Source: Streptomyces sp. NBC_01750
GTDB lineage: Bacteria; Actinomycetota; Actinomycetes; Streptomycetales; Streptomycetaceae
Direction: 5' to 3'
DNA: 64,000 bases
Assembly (NCBI RefSeq): GCF_035918095.1
Contig: NZ_CP109137.1
Span: 7,194,001-7,258,000 of the forward strand
Made by a program: the position numbers and the translations under genes. Below are positions 8,196-16,221 of this stretch, piece by piece. How positions within the stretch are numbered: position 1 is the first letter of the stretch; every line of letters begins with the position of its first letter. A model generated the notes under the pieces. The model saw only the letters and a program-made list of their open reading frames with translations, had not been told where the DNA came from and ran no database searches.

Positions 8196-8813
8196 ATGGG
8201 ACAGCTCTCCATCACCACCTTTGTCACCCTCGACGGCGTCATGCAGGCCCCCGGCGGACCGAACGAGGACCCCAGCGGCGGCTTCGAGCTCGGCGGCTGG
8301 TCCGTGCCGTACGGCGACGACGACTTCGGCCGGTTCGTGACGGAGGTCTTCGAACGGGCGGGCGCCTTCCTGCTCGGCCGCCGTACGTACGAGATCTTCG
8401 CGAGCTACTGGCCCAAGGTGACCGACCCCGGCAACCCGATCGCATCGCGGCTCAACTCCCTGCCGAAGTACGTCGCCTCGCGCACCCTCGAAAAGGCCGA
8501 CTGGGCCGGCTCCACCGTCATCGACGGTGACCTCGCCAAGGAGGTCGCGGCGCTCAAGGAGCGCACGGACGGTGAGCTTCAGGTCCACGGCAGCGGCAGC
8601 CTTGCCCACTTCCTCATGGCACACGACCTGATCGACACATTTCATCTGCTCCTCTTCCCCGTCGTCCTGGGCACTGGCCGCCGTCTGTTCGCCAACGGCG
8701 CGGTACCGACCGCGTTCCGGCACGTCGGGGCGCGTGTCACGGGCACGGGTGTGGCCATCCACACGTACGAGCTGGCGGGCCGCCCCGAGTACGGCACATA
8801 CGAGGACGAATAA
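8196..8813 (+). CDS. Dihydrofolate reductase family protein (RibD C-terminal fold)
   Basis: A 205-residue protein with the RibD C-terminal/DHFR-like fold. The start [20 protein letters not shown] and the later [29 protein letters not shown] and [15 protein letters not shown] are hallmarks of the YyaP/YwjB type. Such proteins are NADPH-dependent reductases of unknown natural substrate and are not the housekeeping DHFR. Start ATG 8196, with only a weak AGGAAG-like site 13 nt upstream. It appears monocistronic; the next gene starts about 90 nt later. Confidence 0.88.
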   Translation: MGQLSITTFVTLDGVMQAPGGPNEDPSGGFELGGWSVPYGDDDFGRFVTEVFERAGAFLLGRRTYEIFASYWPKVTDPGNPIASRLNSLPKYVASRTLEKADWAGSTVIDGDLAKEVAALKERTDGELQVHGSGSLAHFLMAHDLIDTFHLLLFPVVLGTGRRLFANGAVPTAFRHVGARVTGTGVAIHTYELAGRPEYGTYEDE

Positions 8814-8907
8814 AGCGTGTAGCACTCACGGGTCCACCCGGGTACGGTGATCGCTCCGCGTGCGAGCCGCCGAAGTCTCCACCCTGTCGGAACCGCTGGA
8901 GACCCAG

Positions 8908-9834
8908 GTGTCGTCGATCGCCGTACCCGCTGCCGCCCTCGCGCCCCGACGCGCCTGGCTCACCGACCTGCCCGTGCTGCTTGTGGCCGTGGTGTGGGGC
9001 GCCAGCTATCTCGCGGCGAAAGGCATCACCACCACACACACGGTCGTCGCCGTGCTGGTGCTCCGCTTCGCGCTCGTCCTGCCGGCGCTGGCCGTGGCAG
9101 GCCACCGCAAGCTGCGGGCGCTGACCGGCGCGCAGTGGCGCGGCGCCGCTCTCCTCGGGCTCGTACTGAGCGGGATCTTCCTGCTCGAGACGTACGGAGT
9201 CGTGCACACCTCCGCCACCAACGCCGGGCTCATCATCAGCCTCACCATGATTTTCACGCCGCTCGCCGAGGCCGCGGTGAGCAGGACCCGGCCGCCTCGG
9301 GCCTTTGTGGCCGCGGCCGGCCTCTCCGTCGTCGGCGTGGTGCTGCTGACCCAGGGCGGCGGCCTCACCACACCTTCGCCCGGCGATCTGCTGATGCTGC
9401 TGGCCGCGCTCGCCCGTACCGTCCATGTGCTGGCGATGGCGAGGATAAAGGCGGTGCGGGGCGCGGACTCGCTCTCGCTGACGACGGTCCAACTGGGCAG
9501 CGCGGTCGCCGTGTTCGCGCTACTGGCCGCCGTCCCCGGTACCGGCGCCTCGCCCTGGTCGGTGGCTGCCGGCTTCGGACCGCGCGAATGGGCCGGGCTG
9601 CTGTTTCTCTCCCTCTTCTGCACGCTGTTCGCCTTCTTCGTGCAGATGTGGGCGGTACGCCGTACGTCGCCGTCCCGCGTCAGCCTGCTGCTCGGTACCG
9701 AGCCGCTGTGGGCGGCCGCCGCCGGTACAGCGATCGCGGGCGAACACCTCGGCGCGCTCGGACTGGTGGGCGCCGGCCTGGTCCTGGCGGGCACCACCTG
9801 GGGCAGGCGCGCGGCCGACCGTGCGGATTGCTAA
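8908..9834 (+). CDS. EamA-family (DMT) transporter
   Basis: A 308-residue inner-membrane protein with ten predicted helices in two EamA halves. Visible helix starts include LPVLLVAVVWGASYLAAKGI, VAVLVLRFALVLPALAVAG, AALLGLVLSGIFLLETYGV and, in the second half, WAGLLFLSLFCTLFAFFVQM. The WGASYLAAKG and P-x-R-V-S-LLLGTEPLWAA segments are typical of drug/metabolite exporters of the RhaT/YdcZ group. The GTG at 8908 has GGAG 6 nt before it; GTG 8860 would add 16 residues. The substrate cannot be inferred. Confidence 0.85.
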   Translation: MSSIAVPAAALAPRRAWLTDLPVLLVAVVWGASYLAAKGITTTHTVVAVLVLRFALVLPALAVAGHRKLRALTGAQWRGAALLGLVLSGIFLLETYGVVHTSATNAGLIISLTMIFTPLAEAAVSRTRPPRAFVAAAGLSVVGVVLLTQGGGLTTPSPGDLLMLLAALARTVHVLAMARIKAVRGADSLSLTTVQLGSAVAVFALLAAVPGTGASPWSVAAGFGPREWAGLLFLSLFCTLFAFFVQMWAVRRTSPSRVSLLLGTEPLWAAAAGTAIAGEHLGALGLVGAGLVLAGTTWGRRAADRADC

Positions 9835-9845
9835 GTTCTGGCGCC

Positions 9846-10229
9846 ATGCGATCACTTGTGTACGACATAGAGTTCCGGGCGCGTGCCAAGCGAGTCCAGG
9901 CCTGGGGCTTCGGGCTGCTCTCCGCTGCGGCACTGCTGTGGGTGTGGTTCGGCGTCCTGCTGCTCACGCCGTACGACGTCGATGGCAGGTACGGCTCGTC
10001 GGACTGTGAGTCGCGGTTCTTCACGGAGCGTTCCACCGCCAACGAAGGGGCGGCGAACGGCACCAGGTGTGCGGCCGAGCGCGACTGGCCCGAACTTCTC
10101 GGCGTCCTCGGCCTGTCCGTCCCGCTGTCCCTCGTCGGCGCCGTGCTCCACACCAGCGGCAGCGTCAGCAACCGCATGAGCGAGCACCTCGCCGAAGTGA
10201 CCCGACTGAACGAAGCCGCTGCCGCCTAA
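9846..10229 (+). CDS. Small two-helix membrane protein, unknown function
   Basis: A 127-residue protein. Helix 1 (about 18-42, AWGFGLLSAAALLWVWFGVL) and helix 2 (about 88-108, LLGVLGLSVPLSLVGAVL) flank an outer loop with two cysteines (in DCESRFF and TRCAAE) that could form a disulfide. The C-terminal tail is charged and helical. A -10-like TAAGTT lies 8 nt before the ATG, so the message may be leaderless. Its stop codon overlaps the stop codon of the convergent small gene. I do not recognise the family. Confidence 0.7.
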   Translation: MRSLVYDIEFRARAKRVQAWGFGLLSAAALLWVWFGVLLLTPYDVDGRYGSSDCESRFFTERSTANEGAANGTRCAAERDWPELLGVLGLSVPLSLVGAVLHTSGSVSNRMSEHLAEVTRLNEAAAA

Positions 10230-10459
10230 GCCTTCCGGCGCTGGTCCGCGATCATCAGCACCGCGAAGCCGACCACGGCGATCACAACGTTCGCGAAGAT
10301 CTCCCGGCCGTGCAGAAAGCCGAAGTACTCGGTGACGAAACGCGTGAACCCGAGGAAGCGGAACCAGCCCGTCAGCTCGCGGAGCACTCCACAGACACCC
10401 ACGACCAGCAGCACCGTGCCGACGCCTTCGAGAATCCTCTGGGCGCGGGCGGCGCGCAC
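10226..10459 (-). CDS. Small membrane protein, unknown function
   Basis: A 77-residue protein with two hydrophobic helices (ILEGVGTVLLVVGVCGVLREL and IFANVVIAVVGFAVLMI) separated by an aromatic stretch (WFRFLGFTRFVTEYFGFLHG), ending in the basic ADQRRKA. The GTG at 10457-10459 is the only plausible start, with GGGAG close upstream. It shares four nucleotides (CTAA, 10226-10229) with the convergent gene: each uses part of the other's stop. Only 15 nt separate its start from the divergent response-regulator start, leaving almost no room for two promoters. Confidence 0.6.
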   Translation of the reverse strand: MRAARAQRILEGVGTVLLVVGVCGVLRELTGWFRFLGFTRFVTEYFGFLHGREIFANVVIAVVGFAVLMIADQRRKA

Positions 10460-10474
10460 CGCTCCCGTGGCCTC

Positions 10475-11146
10475 ATGACAACTCGGTTGATCGTCGTGGA
10501 TGACGACCCGCTCGTACGGGCAGGACTGGCCTTCATGCTCGGGGGTGCGGACGACCTCGAGATCGTGGGGGAGGGGGCCGACGGCTCCGAGGTCGGGGCG
10601 CTCGTCGACCGGCTCTCGCCCGATGTGGTGCTGATGGACATTCGGATGCCGGTCGTGGACGGCCTCACCGCCACCGAGACGCTCCGCCGCCGCCCCGAGG
10701 CGCCCGAGATCATCGTCCTGACCACCTTCCACGCCGATGAACAGGTGCTGCGCGCGCTGCGGGCGGGCGCGGCCGGATTCGTACTGAAGGACACTCCGCC
10801 CACCGAGATCGTCGCGGCGGTACGACGGGTGGCCGCCGGCGATCCGGTCCTCTCCCCGGCCGTCACCCGCCAGTTGGTGACGCACGTGGCGGGGCGCACG
10901 CACGAGACCCGCAGAGCCGCGGCGACCGAGCGGCTCACCTCGCTGGCGGAACGCGAACGGGAGGTGGCGGTCGCCGTCGGCCGCGGCCGGTCCAACGCCG
11001 AGATCGCGGCGACGCTCTTTATGAGCGTGCCGACGGTCAAGACGCATGTCTCCCGCATCCTGGCCAAACTGGGCCTCAACAACCGTGTCCAGATCGCTCT
11101 GTTGGCCCACGATGCCGGTCTGCTCGACGAGGAGGAGCCGACGTAG
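10475..11146 (+). CDS. Orphan NarL/FixJ-family response regulator
   Basis: A 223-residue two-component regulator. The receiver domain (about 1-120) has the acidic triad VVDDD near residue 8, phospho-acceptor D55 in VVLMDIRMP, the conserved threonine in VLTTFHAD and lysine in GFVLKDTPP. A LuxR-type helix-turn-helix follows (about 155-215, LTSLAEREREVAVAVGRGRS, then PTVKTHVSRILAKLGL). No sensor kinase is next to it, which is unusual because NarL-type regulators in Streptomyces normally follow their kinase. The P450 gene begins 9 nt after its stop, so it may control or be co-transcribed with the oxidative genes. Confidence 0.9.
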   Translation: MTTRLIVVDDDPLVRAGLAFMLGGADDLEIVGEGADGSEVGALVDRLSPDVVLMDIRMPVVDGLTATETLRRRPEAPEIIVLTTFHADEQVLRALRAGAAGFVLKDTPPTEIVAAVRRVAAGDPVLSPAVTRQLVTHVAGRTHETRRAAATERLTSLAEREREVAVAVGRGRSNAEIAATLFMSVPTVKTHVSRILAKLGLNNRVQIALLAHDAGLLDEEEPT

Positions 11147-11155
11147 GCTGACGCG

Positions 11156-12334
11156 ATGACAATCGTCGATCTCGGCGAGCACGGATCGGACTTCATCGCG
11201 AATCCGTATCCGTACTACGCCCGACTGCGCGAGTCCGGACCCGTCCATGAGGTGCGTCTGCCGAACGGTGAGGAGATCTGGCTGATCGTCGGCCATGAGG
11301 AGACGCGGACAGCGCTCGCCGATCCGCGGCTGTCCAAGTCGCCCGCCACGATTGGCGCGACGATGCTCGATGAACGCGTCATCGGCCCGCATCTGCTGGT
11401 CCTCGATCCGCCGGACCACACCAGGCTGCGCAAGCTCGTCGTCCGCGAATTCACCGCGCGCCGGGTGGAGAGCCTGCGCCCCCGCATTCAGCAGATCACC
11501 GACGGGCTGCTCGACGCGATGCTGCCGGCCGGGCAAGGGGATCTGGTCGACGCGCTGGCCTTCCCTCTCCCCATCATCGTCATCTGCGAGCTGCTGGGCG
11601 TCCCGGCCGCCGATCGCGACGTGTTCCGGAAGTGGTCCAACGAGGTCGTGGCCCCGACAGGTCCCGCCGCCGAACAGGACGCCATCCATGAACTGGCCGC
11701 CTACCTCGACGAACTCATCGAGGACAAACGCTGCGGCCGCCCCACCGACGATCTGCTGTCCGCACTCATCCGCACCCGCGCCGAGGACGACGACCGGTTC
11801 TCAGTCGCCGAACTGCGCGCTCTTGCCTATCTCTTGCTGATCGCCGGCCATGAGACGACCGTCAATCTGATCTCCAACGGCGTACGGGCTCTGCTCGACC
11901 ACCCCCGTCAGCTGGCCGCTCTGCGCGCCGACTTCGCGCTCCTGGACGGAGCGGTCGAGGAGATGCTGCGCTATGACGGCCCGGTGGAGACCGGCACACT
12001 TCGCTTCACCGCCGTCCCGGTCCCGATCGGCGACACCGTGATCCCGGCCGGCGAGGCGGTGCTCGTCGGCATCGCCGCAGGCGACCACGACCCCGCCCGC
12101 TATCCCTCTCCCGACCGCTTCGACATCCGCCGCGACACCCGCGGACATCTCGCTTTCGGCCACGGCATCCATTACTGCCTGGGCGCGCCGCTGGCCCGTA
12201 TGGAGGGCAGGATCGCCGTCCGTACTCTGCTGGAACGCTGCCCGGACCTGGCCCTCGACCCTGCTGCCGGTCCGCTCGACTGGGTGCCCGGCATGCTGAT
12301 GCGCGGGGTGCGCAGGCTCCCGGTGCGGTGGTAG
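11156..12334 (+). CDS. Cytochrome P450 (CYP105/107-like)
   Basis: A 392-residue soluble bacterial P450. Visible features are the I-helix oxygen-activation motif AGHET, the K-helix EEMLR (ExxR), and the haem loop FGHGIHYCLGAPLAR with the ligand C341. The N-terminus FIANPYPYYARLRESGPVH is typical of Streptomyces class I enzymes that need a ferredoxin and reductase, neither of which is nearby. A TAGGCT hexamer overlapping the previous stop lies 6 nt before the ATG, suggesting a leaderless message in addition to read-through. It is closely related to the P450 at 12826; the two look like a tandem duplication now separated by a thioesterase gene. Confidence 0.93.
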   Translation: MTIVDLGEHGSDFIANPYPYYARLRESGPVHEVRLPNGEEIWLIVGHEETRTALADPRLSKSPATIGATMLDERVIGPHLLVLDPPDHTRLRKLVVREFTARRVESLRPRIQQITDGLLDAMLPAGQGDLVDALAFPLPIIVICELLGVPAADRDVFRKWSNEVVAPTGPAAEQDAIHELAAYLDELIEDKRCGRPTDDLLSALIRTRAEDDDRFSVAELRALAYLLLIAGHETTVNLISNGVRALLDHPRQLAALRADFALLDGAVEEMLRYDGPVETGTLRFTAVPVPIGDTVIPAGEAVLVGIAAGDHDPARYPSPDRFDIRRDTRGHLAFGHGIHYCLGAPLARMEGRIAVRTLLERCPDLALDPAAGPLDWVPGMLMRGVRRLPVRW

Positions 12335-12395
12335 CGCACGATGGGCGAGTGAGCGCTTGACCGGACTCATCCGTCCCGACCTCCCAAGGAGCACG

Positions 12396-12815
12396 ATGCC
12401 CGGACTTGACCTCGAAGCGGCCCGGAAGGTTCTCGAAAGCCAGCCGTTCAGCCGGCTGCTCCAGGCACGGATCACCGCTTTCGGCGGCGGCGAGGCCGTG
12501 CTCGAGGTGGACATCCGCGAAGAGCTGCACCAGCAGAACGGCTATCTGCACGGAGGAGTGCTCGCGTACGCCGCCGACAACTCCATCAGCTTTGCCGCCG
12601 GTACGACCCTCGGGCCCGCGGTGCTGACCGGCGGCTTCTCCGTCCAGTACATCCGCCCGGCGACCGGGCGCACCCTGGTGGCCCGCGCCGCCGTCGTGCA
12701 TACCGGCCGCCGTCAGGCCGTCGTCCGCTGCGATCTGTCCGCGGTGAACGCGGACGGCGAAGAGACGCTCTGCGCCGTCGCGCAGGGCACCGTACTGTCC
12801 GCGCAGCAGTCCTGA
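12396..12815 (+). CDS. PaaI-family hotdog thioesterase
   Basis: A 139-residue single hotdog-fold protein. LHQQNGYLHGGVLAYAADNS contains the HGG helix start expected of the family, followed by GGFSVQYIRPATG and ARAAVVHTGRRQAVVRCDL. Family members hydrolyse acyl-CoA or aryl-CoA thioesters. Start ATG 12396 with AAGGA 5 nt upstream. It lies between two P450 genes (61 nt after the first, 10 nt before the second), suggesting one transcription unit acting on an acyl substrate; the substrate is unknown. Confidence 0.88.
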   Translation: MPGLDLEAARKVLESQPFSRLLQARITAFGGGEAVLEVDIREELHQQNGYLHGGVLAYAADNSISFAAGTTLGPAVLTGGFSVQYIRPATGRTLVARAAVVHTGRRQAVVRCDLSAVNADGEETLCAVAQGTVLSAQQS

Positions 12816-12825
12816 GGGGGAAACC

Positions 12826-14019
12826 ATGACCACCGAAGCCGCCGTCGTCGATCTTGCCGCGCTGGGCGAGGACTTCACCCGCGACCCCTATCCCGTCTAC
12901 GCCGGGTTACGGGCCCGGGGCCCGGTCCACCGGATACAGATGCCCGAGGGCTACGCGGCCTGGCTCATCGTCGGACACGAAGCGGGGCGTTCCGCGCTCG
13001 CCGATCCGCGGCTGTCCAAGGAGTGGCGCAATGTCTCGCCGGAGCTCGGAATCCGCCAGATCTCCTCGGGTCTCACCATGCTCAGCTCCGACGCGCCGCT
13101 GCACACCCGGCTGCGCAAGCTGGTCGTGCGCGAGTTCACGACGCGGCGGGTGGAGCAACTCGCCCCACGCGTCCAGGAGATCACCGACCGGCTGCTGGAC
13201 GAGATGGTGCCCACCGGGCGCGCCGACCTGGTGGAAGCGCTCTCCTTCCCGCTGCCCATGGCCGTCATCTGCGAGCTGCTCGGCGTGCCGTTCCTGGACC
13301 GGGACACCTTCCGGTCCTGGTCCAACACGGTGCTCTCCGCGGCTGACCGCGACGCGCGGAGGGATGCGTCCGCGAAGATGACGCAGTACCTGACGCAGCT
13401 GCTCGCCGACAAGCGCGGGCAGCGCGGCGACGACCTGATGAGCGCGCTGATCCATACGGCGGACGAGGACGGCGACCGGCTCGGCGGAGAGGAACTGCTG
13501 GGCATGGCCTGGCTGCTGCTCGTCGCCGGGCACGAGACCACCGTCAACCTCATCTCCAACGGGGTGCTCGCCCTGCTCTCCCACCCTGACCAACTGGCCG
13601 CTCTGCGTGCCGACTTCTCGCTGCTCGACGGCGCGGTCGAGGAGATGCTGCGCTACGAAGGACCGCTGGAGACGCCGACGTACCGCTTCACCACCGAGCC
13701 CCTGGAGATCGGCGGCACGACGATCCCGGGCGGTGGCGAACTGGTGCTGATCGCCCTGGCGGACGCCGATCGTGACCCGGCACGCTTCCCCGACCCGGAC
13801 CGCTTCGACATCCGGCGCGACAGCCGCGGCCACCTCGCCTTCGGGCACGGGATCCACTACTGCCTGGGCGCCCCGCTGGCCAGGCTGGAGGCGCGGATCG
13901 CGATCCGTTCGCTGCTGGAGCGCTGCCCCGGCCTGGTGCTGGACGCGCATCCGGCGGCCCTGACCTGGCGGACCGGCATGCTGATCCGCGGGCCGGAGAG
14001 CCTGCCGGTCAGCTGGTAG
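12826..14019 (+). CDS. Cytochrome P450, paralogue of the upstream P450, with a TTA codon
   Basis: A 397-residue P450 with AGHET, EEMLR and the haem loop FGHGIHYCLGAPLAR (C346). It shares long identical blocks with the P450 at 11156 (ADPRLSK, LRKLVVREFT-RRVE, GHETTVNLISNGV, DPDRFDIRRD-RGHLAFGHG). Leucine 28 is encoded by TTA (12907-12909), which in Streptomyces needs the bldA tRNA and ties expression to development. Start ATG with GAGGGGG 5 nt upstream. Substrate unknown; a desaturating or hydroxylating partner of the first enzyme is possible. Confidence 0.93.
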   Translation: MTTEAAVVDLAALGEDFTRDPYPVYAGLRARGPVHRIQMPEGYAAWLIVGHEAGRSALADPRLSKEWRNVSPELGIRQISSGLTMLSSDAPLHTRLRKLVVREFTTRRVEQLAPRVQEITDRLLDEMVPTGRADLVEALSFPLPMAVICELLGVPFLDRDTFRSWSNTVLSAADRDARRDASAKMTQYLTQLLADKRGQRGDDLMSALIHTADEDGDRLGGEELLGMAWLLLVAGHETTVNLISNGVLALLSHPDQLAALRADFSLLDGAVEEMLRYEGPLETPTYRFTTEPLEIGGTTIPGGGELVLIALADADRDPARFPDPDRFDIRRDSRGHLAFGHGIHYCLGAPLARLEARIAIRSLLERCPGLVLDAHPAALTWRTGMLIRGPESLPVSW

Positions 14020-14063
14020 CGACGTGTAGTCAGTTGCGGCCGGTCGGTCGGTAAGCCGGTGGG

Positions 14064-14121
14064 CCGGTCGGTCGGCCGACTTGGTCCGTCAGCCGGTCGG
14101 TCGGCCGACTCGGTCCGTCAG
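14064..14121. repeat. Tandem duplication of 29 bp
   Basis: Two adjacent 29-nt copies (14064-14092 and 14093-14121) differ at one base (T at 14081 against C at 14110 in the GACT/CGGTCC part). The surrounding 14040-14150 is built from short GGTCGG/CCGGT runs. It lies between the convergent P450 and dehydrogenase genes. Confidence 0.8.
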
Positions 14122-14136
14122 CCGGTGGGCCGGTCG

Positions 14137-15141
14137 TCAGCCGGAGGGGATCTCCTCGAGCCGCACCGGACGGCGCTCCCGGCGCGACAGCTCGCACGCT
14201 TCCGCGATCCGCAGCGCCGTCAGCGCCTCCCACCCGTCGCACGGGTTCTCCGCCTCGCCCTGAACCATCCGTACGAACGCGTCCAGCTCCGCCTCGTACG
14301 CCGGGGCGAACCGCTCCAGGAAGCCGGGCCACGGCTTGTCCGCCGCGGGCGGGCCCTTGGGCTCGGTCGAGCTGATCGGCGTTCGGTCGTCCAGTCCGAC
14401 CGCGACCGTGTCGAGCTCGCCGGCCAGCTCCATCCGTACGTCGTAGCCCGCGCCGTTGCAGCGGGTGGCCGTGGCGGTGGCCAGCGTCCCGTCGTCCAGA
14501 GTGAGCACCGCCGCCGCCGTGTCGACGTCGCCTGCCTCGCGGAACATCGCGGGCCCGGCGTCCGAACCGGTCGCGTACACCTCCACGACCTCGTGACCCG
14601 TCACCCAGCGCAGGATGTCGAAGTCATGGACCAGACAGTCGCGGAACAGGCCGCCGGAGAGCGGCAGATACGCGGCGGGCGGCGGCGTGGGGTCGGAGGT
14701 GATGGCCCGTACGGTGTGCAGCCTGCCGAGCGCACCCGACCGTACGACTTCGCGTGCCTTCGTGTAGCCCGCGTCGAACCGTCGCATGAAGCCCAGCTGA
14801 AGCAGGGTGCCGGCCTGCTCGACCTCCTGGAGCGCGCTGAGCGTGCCAGGCAGGTCCAGCGCGATCGGCTTCTCGCAGAAGGTGGGGAGACCGGCGCGGG
14901 CGGCGCGGGCGATGAGTTCGGCGTGGGCGGCGGTCGCCGAAGCGATCACCACGGCGTCCACGCCCCAGGTGAAGATCTCGTCGGCACTCGGCGCTGCGGT
15001 GGACCCGGTGCGCTCGGCGACCTCGGCCGCCCGTGCCGCGTCGGCATCAGCGACGACCAGTGAACCGACCTCTCGATGGCGGCTGAGCACGCTGGCGTGG
15101 AAGGAGCCGATACGTCCCGTACCGATAAGTCCGATGCGCAT
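14137..15141 (-). CDS. Gfo/Idh/MocA-family dehydrogenase (inositol 2-dehydrogenase-like)
   Basis: A 334-residue NAD(P)-dependent sugar or polyol dehydrogenase. The Rossmann motif is GLIGTGRIGSFHA, the catalytic lysine sits in CEKPIALD, and the C-terminal active-site segment is SGGLFRDCLVHDFDILRWV. This combination is typical of IolG-like enzymes, but the precise sugar is not determined. Start ATG at 15139-15141. It diverges from a GntR regulator, and a GGACAAAGTCTTGAC motif repeated before the transporter lies just upstream. The group (dehydrogenase, GntR, lipoprotein, permease, ATPase, ROK kinase) resembles a conserved Streptomyces sugar-uptake locus. Confidence 0.88.
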   Translation of the reverse strand: MRIGLIGTGRIGSFHASVLSRHREVGSLVVADADAARAAEVAERTGSTAAPSADEIFTWGVDAVVIASATAAHAELIARAARAGLPTFCEKPIALDLPGTLSALQEVEQAGTLLQLGFMRRFDAGYTKAREVVRSGALGRLHTVRAITSDPTPPPAAYLPLSGGLFRDCLVHDFDILRWVTGHEVVEVYATGSDAGPAMFREAGDVDTAAAVLTLDDGTLATATATRCNGAGYDVRMELAGELDTVAVGLDDRTPISSTEPKGPPAADKPWPGFLERFAPAYEAELDAFVRMVQGEAENPCDGWEALTALRIAEACELSRRERRPVRLEEIPSG

Positions 15142-15172
15142 GGCCTAAAGGTGCTGCCCGGCCGACCGCCAT

Positions 15173-15187
15173 GTCAAGACTTTGTCC
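15173..15187 (-). promoter_or_regulatory. Shared regulatory motif, copy before the dehydrogenase
   Basis: On the minus strand this reads GGACAAAGTCTTGAC, pointing at the dehydrogenase start about 30 nt away. The same 15-mer lies at 16137-16151, pointing at the sugar-binding lipoprotein. The GTCTTGAC core resembles the near-palindromic GTCTAGAC core bound by HutC-type GntR proteins such as DasR. Confidence 0.6.
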
Positions 15188-15230
15188 TGACAACCGAACC
15201 TCACGACTTCCCGTCAACATTTACTGCGAC

Positions 15231-15242
15231 TACGCTCGCTCC
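15231..15242 (+). promoter_or_regulatory. -10 element of a probable leaderless gntR message
   Basis: TACGCT (15231-15236) lies 6 nt before the GTG at 15243, so transcription would begin at or next to the start codon. There is no ribosome site. Confidence 0.45.
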
Positions 15243-16016
15243 GTGCCCAAGCAGCCCAGACACGTGACGGACCCGTCCCTGTCTCTCCAGCTGAGCGTGG
15301 ACCGCACCAGTCCGGTCCCGCTCTACTTCCAGCTGTCGCAGCAGCTGGAAGCAGCCATCGAGAGAGGGACCCTCACCCCTGGCAGCCTGCTCGGCAACGA
15401 GATTGAGCTCGCCAACCGGCTCGGGCTGTCCCGCCCGACCGTCCGCCAGGCCATCCAGTCCCTCGTCGACAAGGGCCTGCTGGTGCGCCGCAGGGGCGTC
15501 GGCACCCAGGTCGTGCACAGCCAGGTCAAGCGCCCGCTGGAGCTCAGCAGCCTCTACGACGACCTCGAGGCGGCCGGTCAGCGCCCGGCCACCATCGTTC
15601 TGCGCAATGCCTTCGAGCCCGCGAGTGCCGAGGTCGCGGCCGCCCTCGGGGTGCCGGAGGGCAGCGACGTCCAGCTGATCGAGCGACTGCGCTTCGCCCA
15701 CGGCGAGCCCATGGCCCGGCTGCGCAACCATCTGCCGGCCGGCCTCTTCGAATGCGACACGGAGCGGCTCGAGGCAACCGGCCTGTACCGGATGATGCGG
15801 ACCGCGGGGATCACCCTGCACAGCGCCCGGCAGTCGGTCGGGGCGCGGGCCGCCACCGAACTGGAGGCTGAGCTGTTGACCGAGGAGACCGGCGCTCCGC
15901 TGCTGACCATGGAACGGACGACCTTCGACGACACCGGCCGCGCGGTCGAGTTCGGCTCGCACATCTACCGCGCCTCGCGCTACGCCTTCGAGTTCCAGCT
16001 GCTCGTCCGGCCGTGA
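15243..16016 (+). CDS. GntR-family regulator (HutC/UTRA type)
   Basis: A 257-residue repressor. The N-terminal winged helix (about 20-85: VPLYFQLSQQLEAAIERG, ELANRLGLSRPTVRQAIQSL, RRRGVGTQV) is followed by a UTRA sugar-sensing domain (about 100-255) ending RASRYAFEFQLLV. HutC-type regulators are normally released from DNA by a sugar phosphate. GTG 15243 is chosen because of the -10 element 6 nt before it; an internal GTG at 15264 is an alternative. It lies between the dehydrogenase and the transporter and is the obvious candidate to bind the 15-nt motif in front of both. Confidence 0.88.
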   Translation: MPKQPRHVTDPSLSLQLSVDRTSPVPLYFQLSQQLEAAIERGTLTPGSLLGNEIELANRLGLSRPTVRQAIQSLVDKGLLVRRRGVGTQVVHSQVKRPLELSSLYDDLEAAGQRPATIVLRNAFEPASAEVAAALGVPEGSDVQLIERLRFAHGEPMARLRNHLPAGLFECDTERLEATGLYRMMRTAGITLHSARQSVGARAATELEAELLTEETGAPLLTMERTTFDDTGRAVEFGSHIYRASRYAFEFQLLVRP

Positions 16017-16106
16017 CCCGGTCCCTGCCGTGACCCCGCCGACGGCGACTCCGCCGACCGGTTTCCGTGCCCGGCGGTGACCCGGCCCACCCGCACTATT
16101 CGGTCA

Positions 16107-16134
16107 CGTAAGAATGTCATTCCCGTAAGAATGT
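16107..16134. repeat. Direct repeat upstream of the transporter promoter
   Basis: CGTAAGAATGT occurs at 16107-16117 and again at 16124-16134, 17 nt apart, just before the shared regulatory motif. It could be an activator site; this is untested inference. Confidence 0.45.
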
Positions 16135-16136
16135 TC

Positions 16137-16151
16137 GGACAAAGTCTTGAC
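16137..16151 (+). promoter_or_regulatory. Shared regulatory motif, copy before the transporter
   Basis: GGACAAAGTCTTGAC, identical to the reversed copy at 15173-15187. It overlaps the -35 hexamer TTGACG (16147-16152), a position suited to repression. Confidence 0.65.
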
Positions 16152-16175
16152 GGGGTCGCGGGACCGCCGTAAAAA
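16147..16175 (+). promoter_or_regulatory. Probable promoter of the sugar transporter operon
   Basis: TTGACG (16147-16152), 17-nt spacer, TAAAAA (16170-16175). It lies 46 nt before the lipoprotein start. Confidence 0.55.
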
Positions 16176-16221
16176 CTCACCCAGCCGCAACCGGGCGGCC
16201 GGGAGATAAGGCGGACCCACC

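Noticed and set aside
10475..14019. Biosynthetic gene cluster built around the P450 genes
   Set aside because: No polyketide, peptide or terpene core enzyme is present in or near the unit.
14064..14121. Possible attachment site of an integrated element
   Set aside because: The two 29-bp copies are adjacent, with no integrase or tRNA gene nearby; simple slippage explains them.
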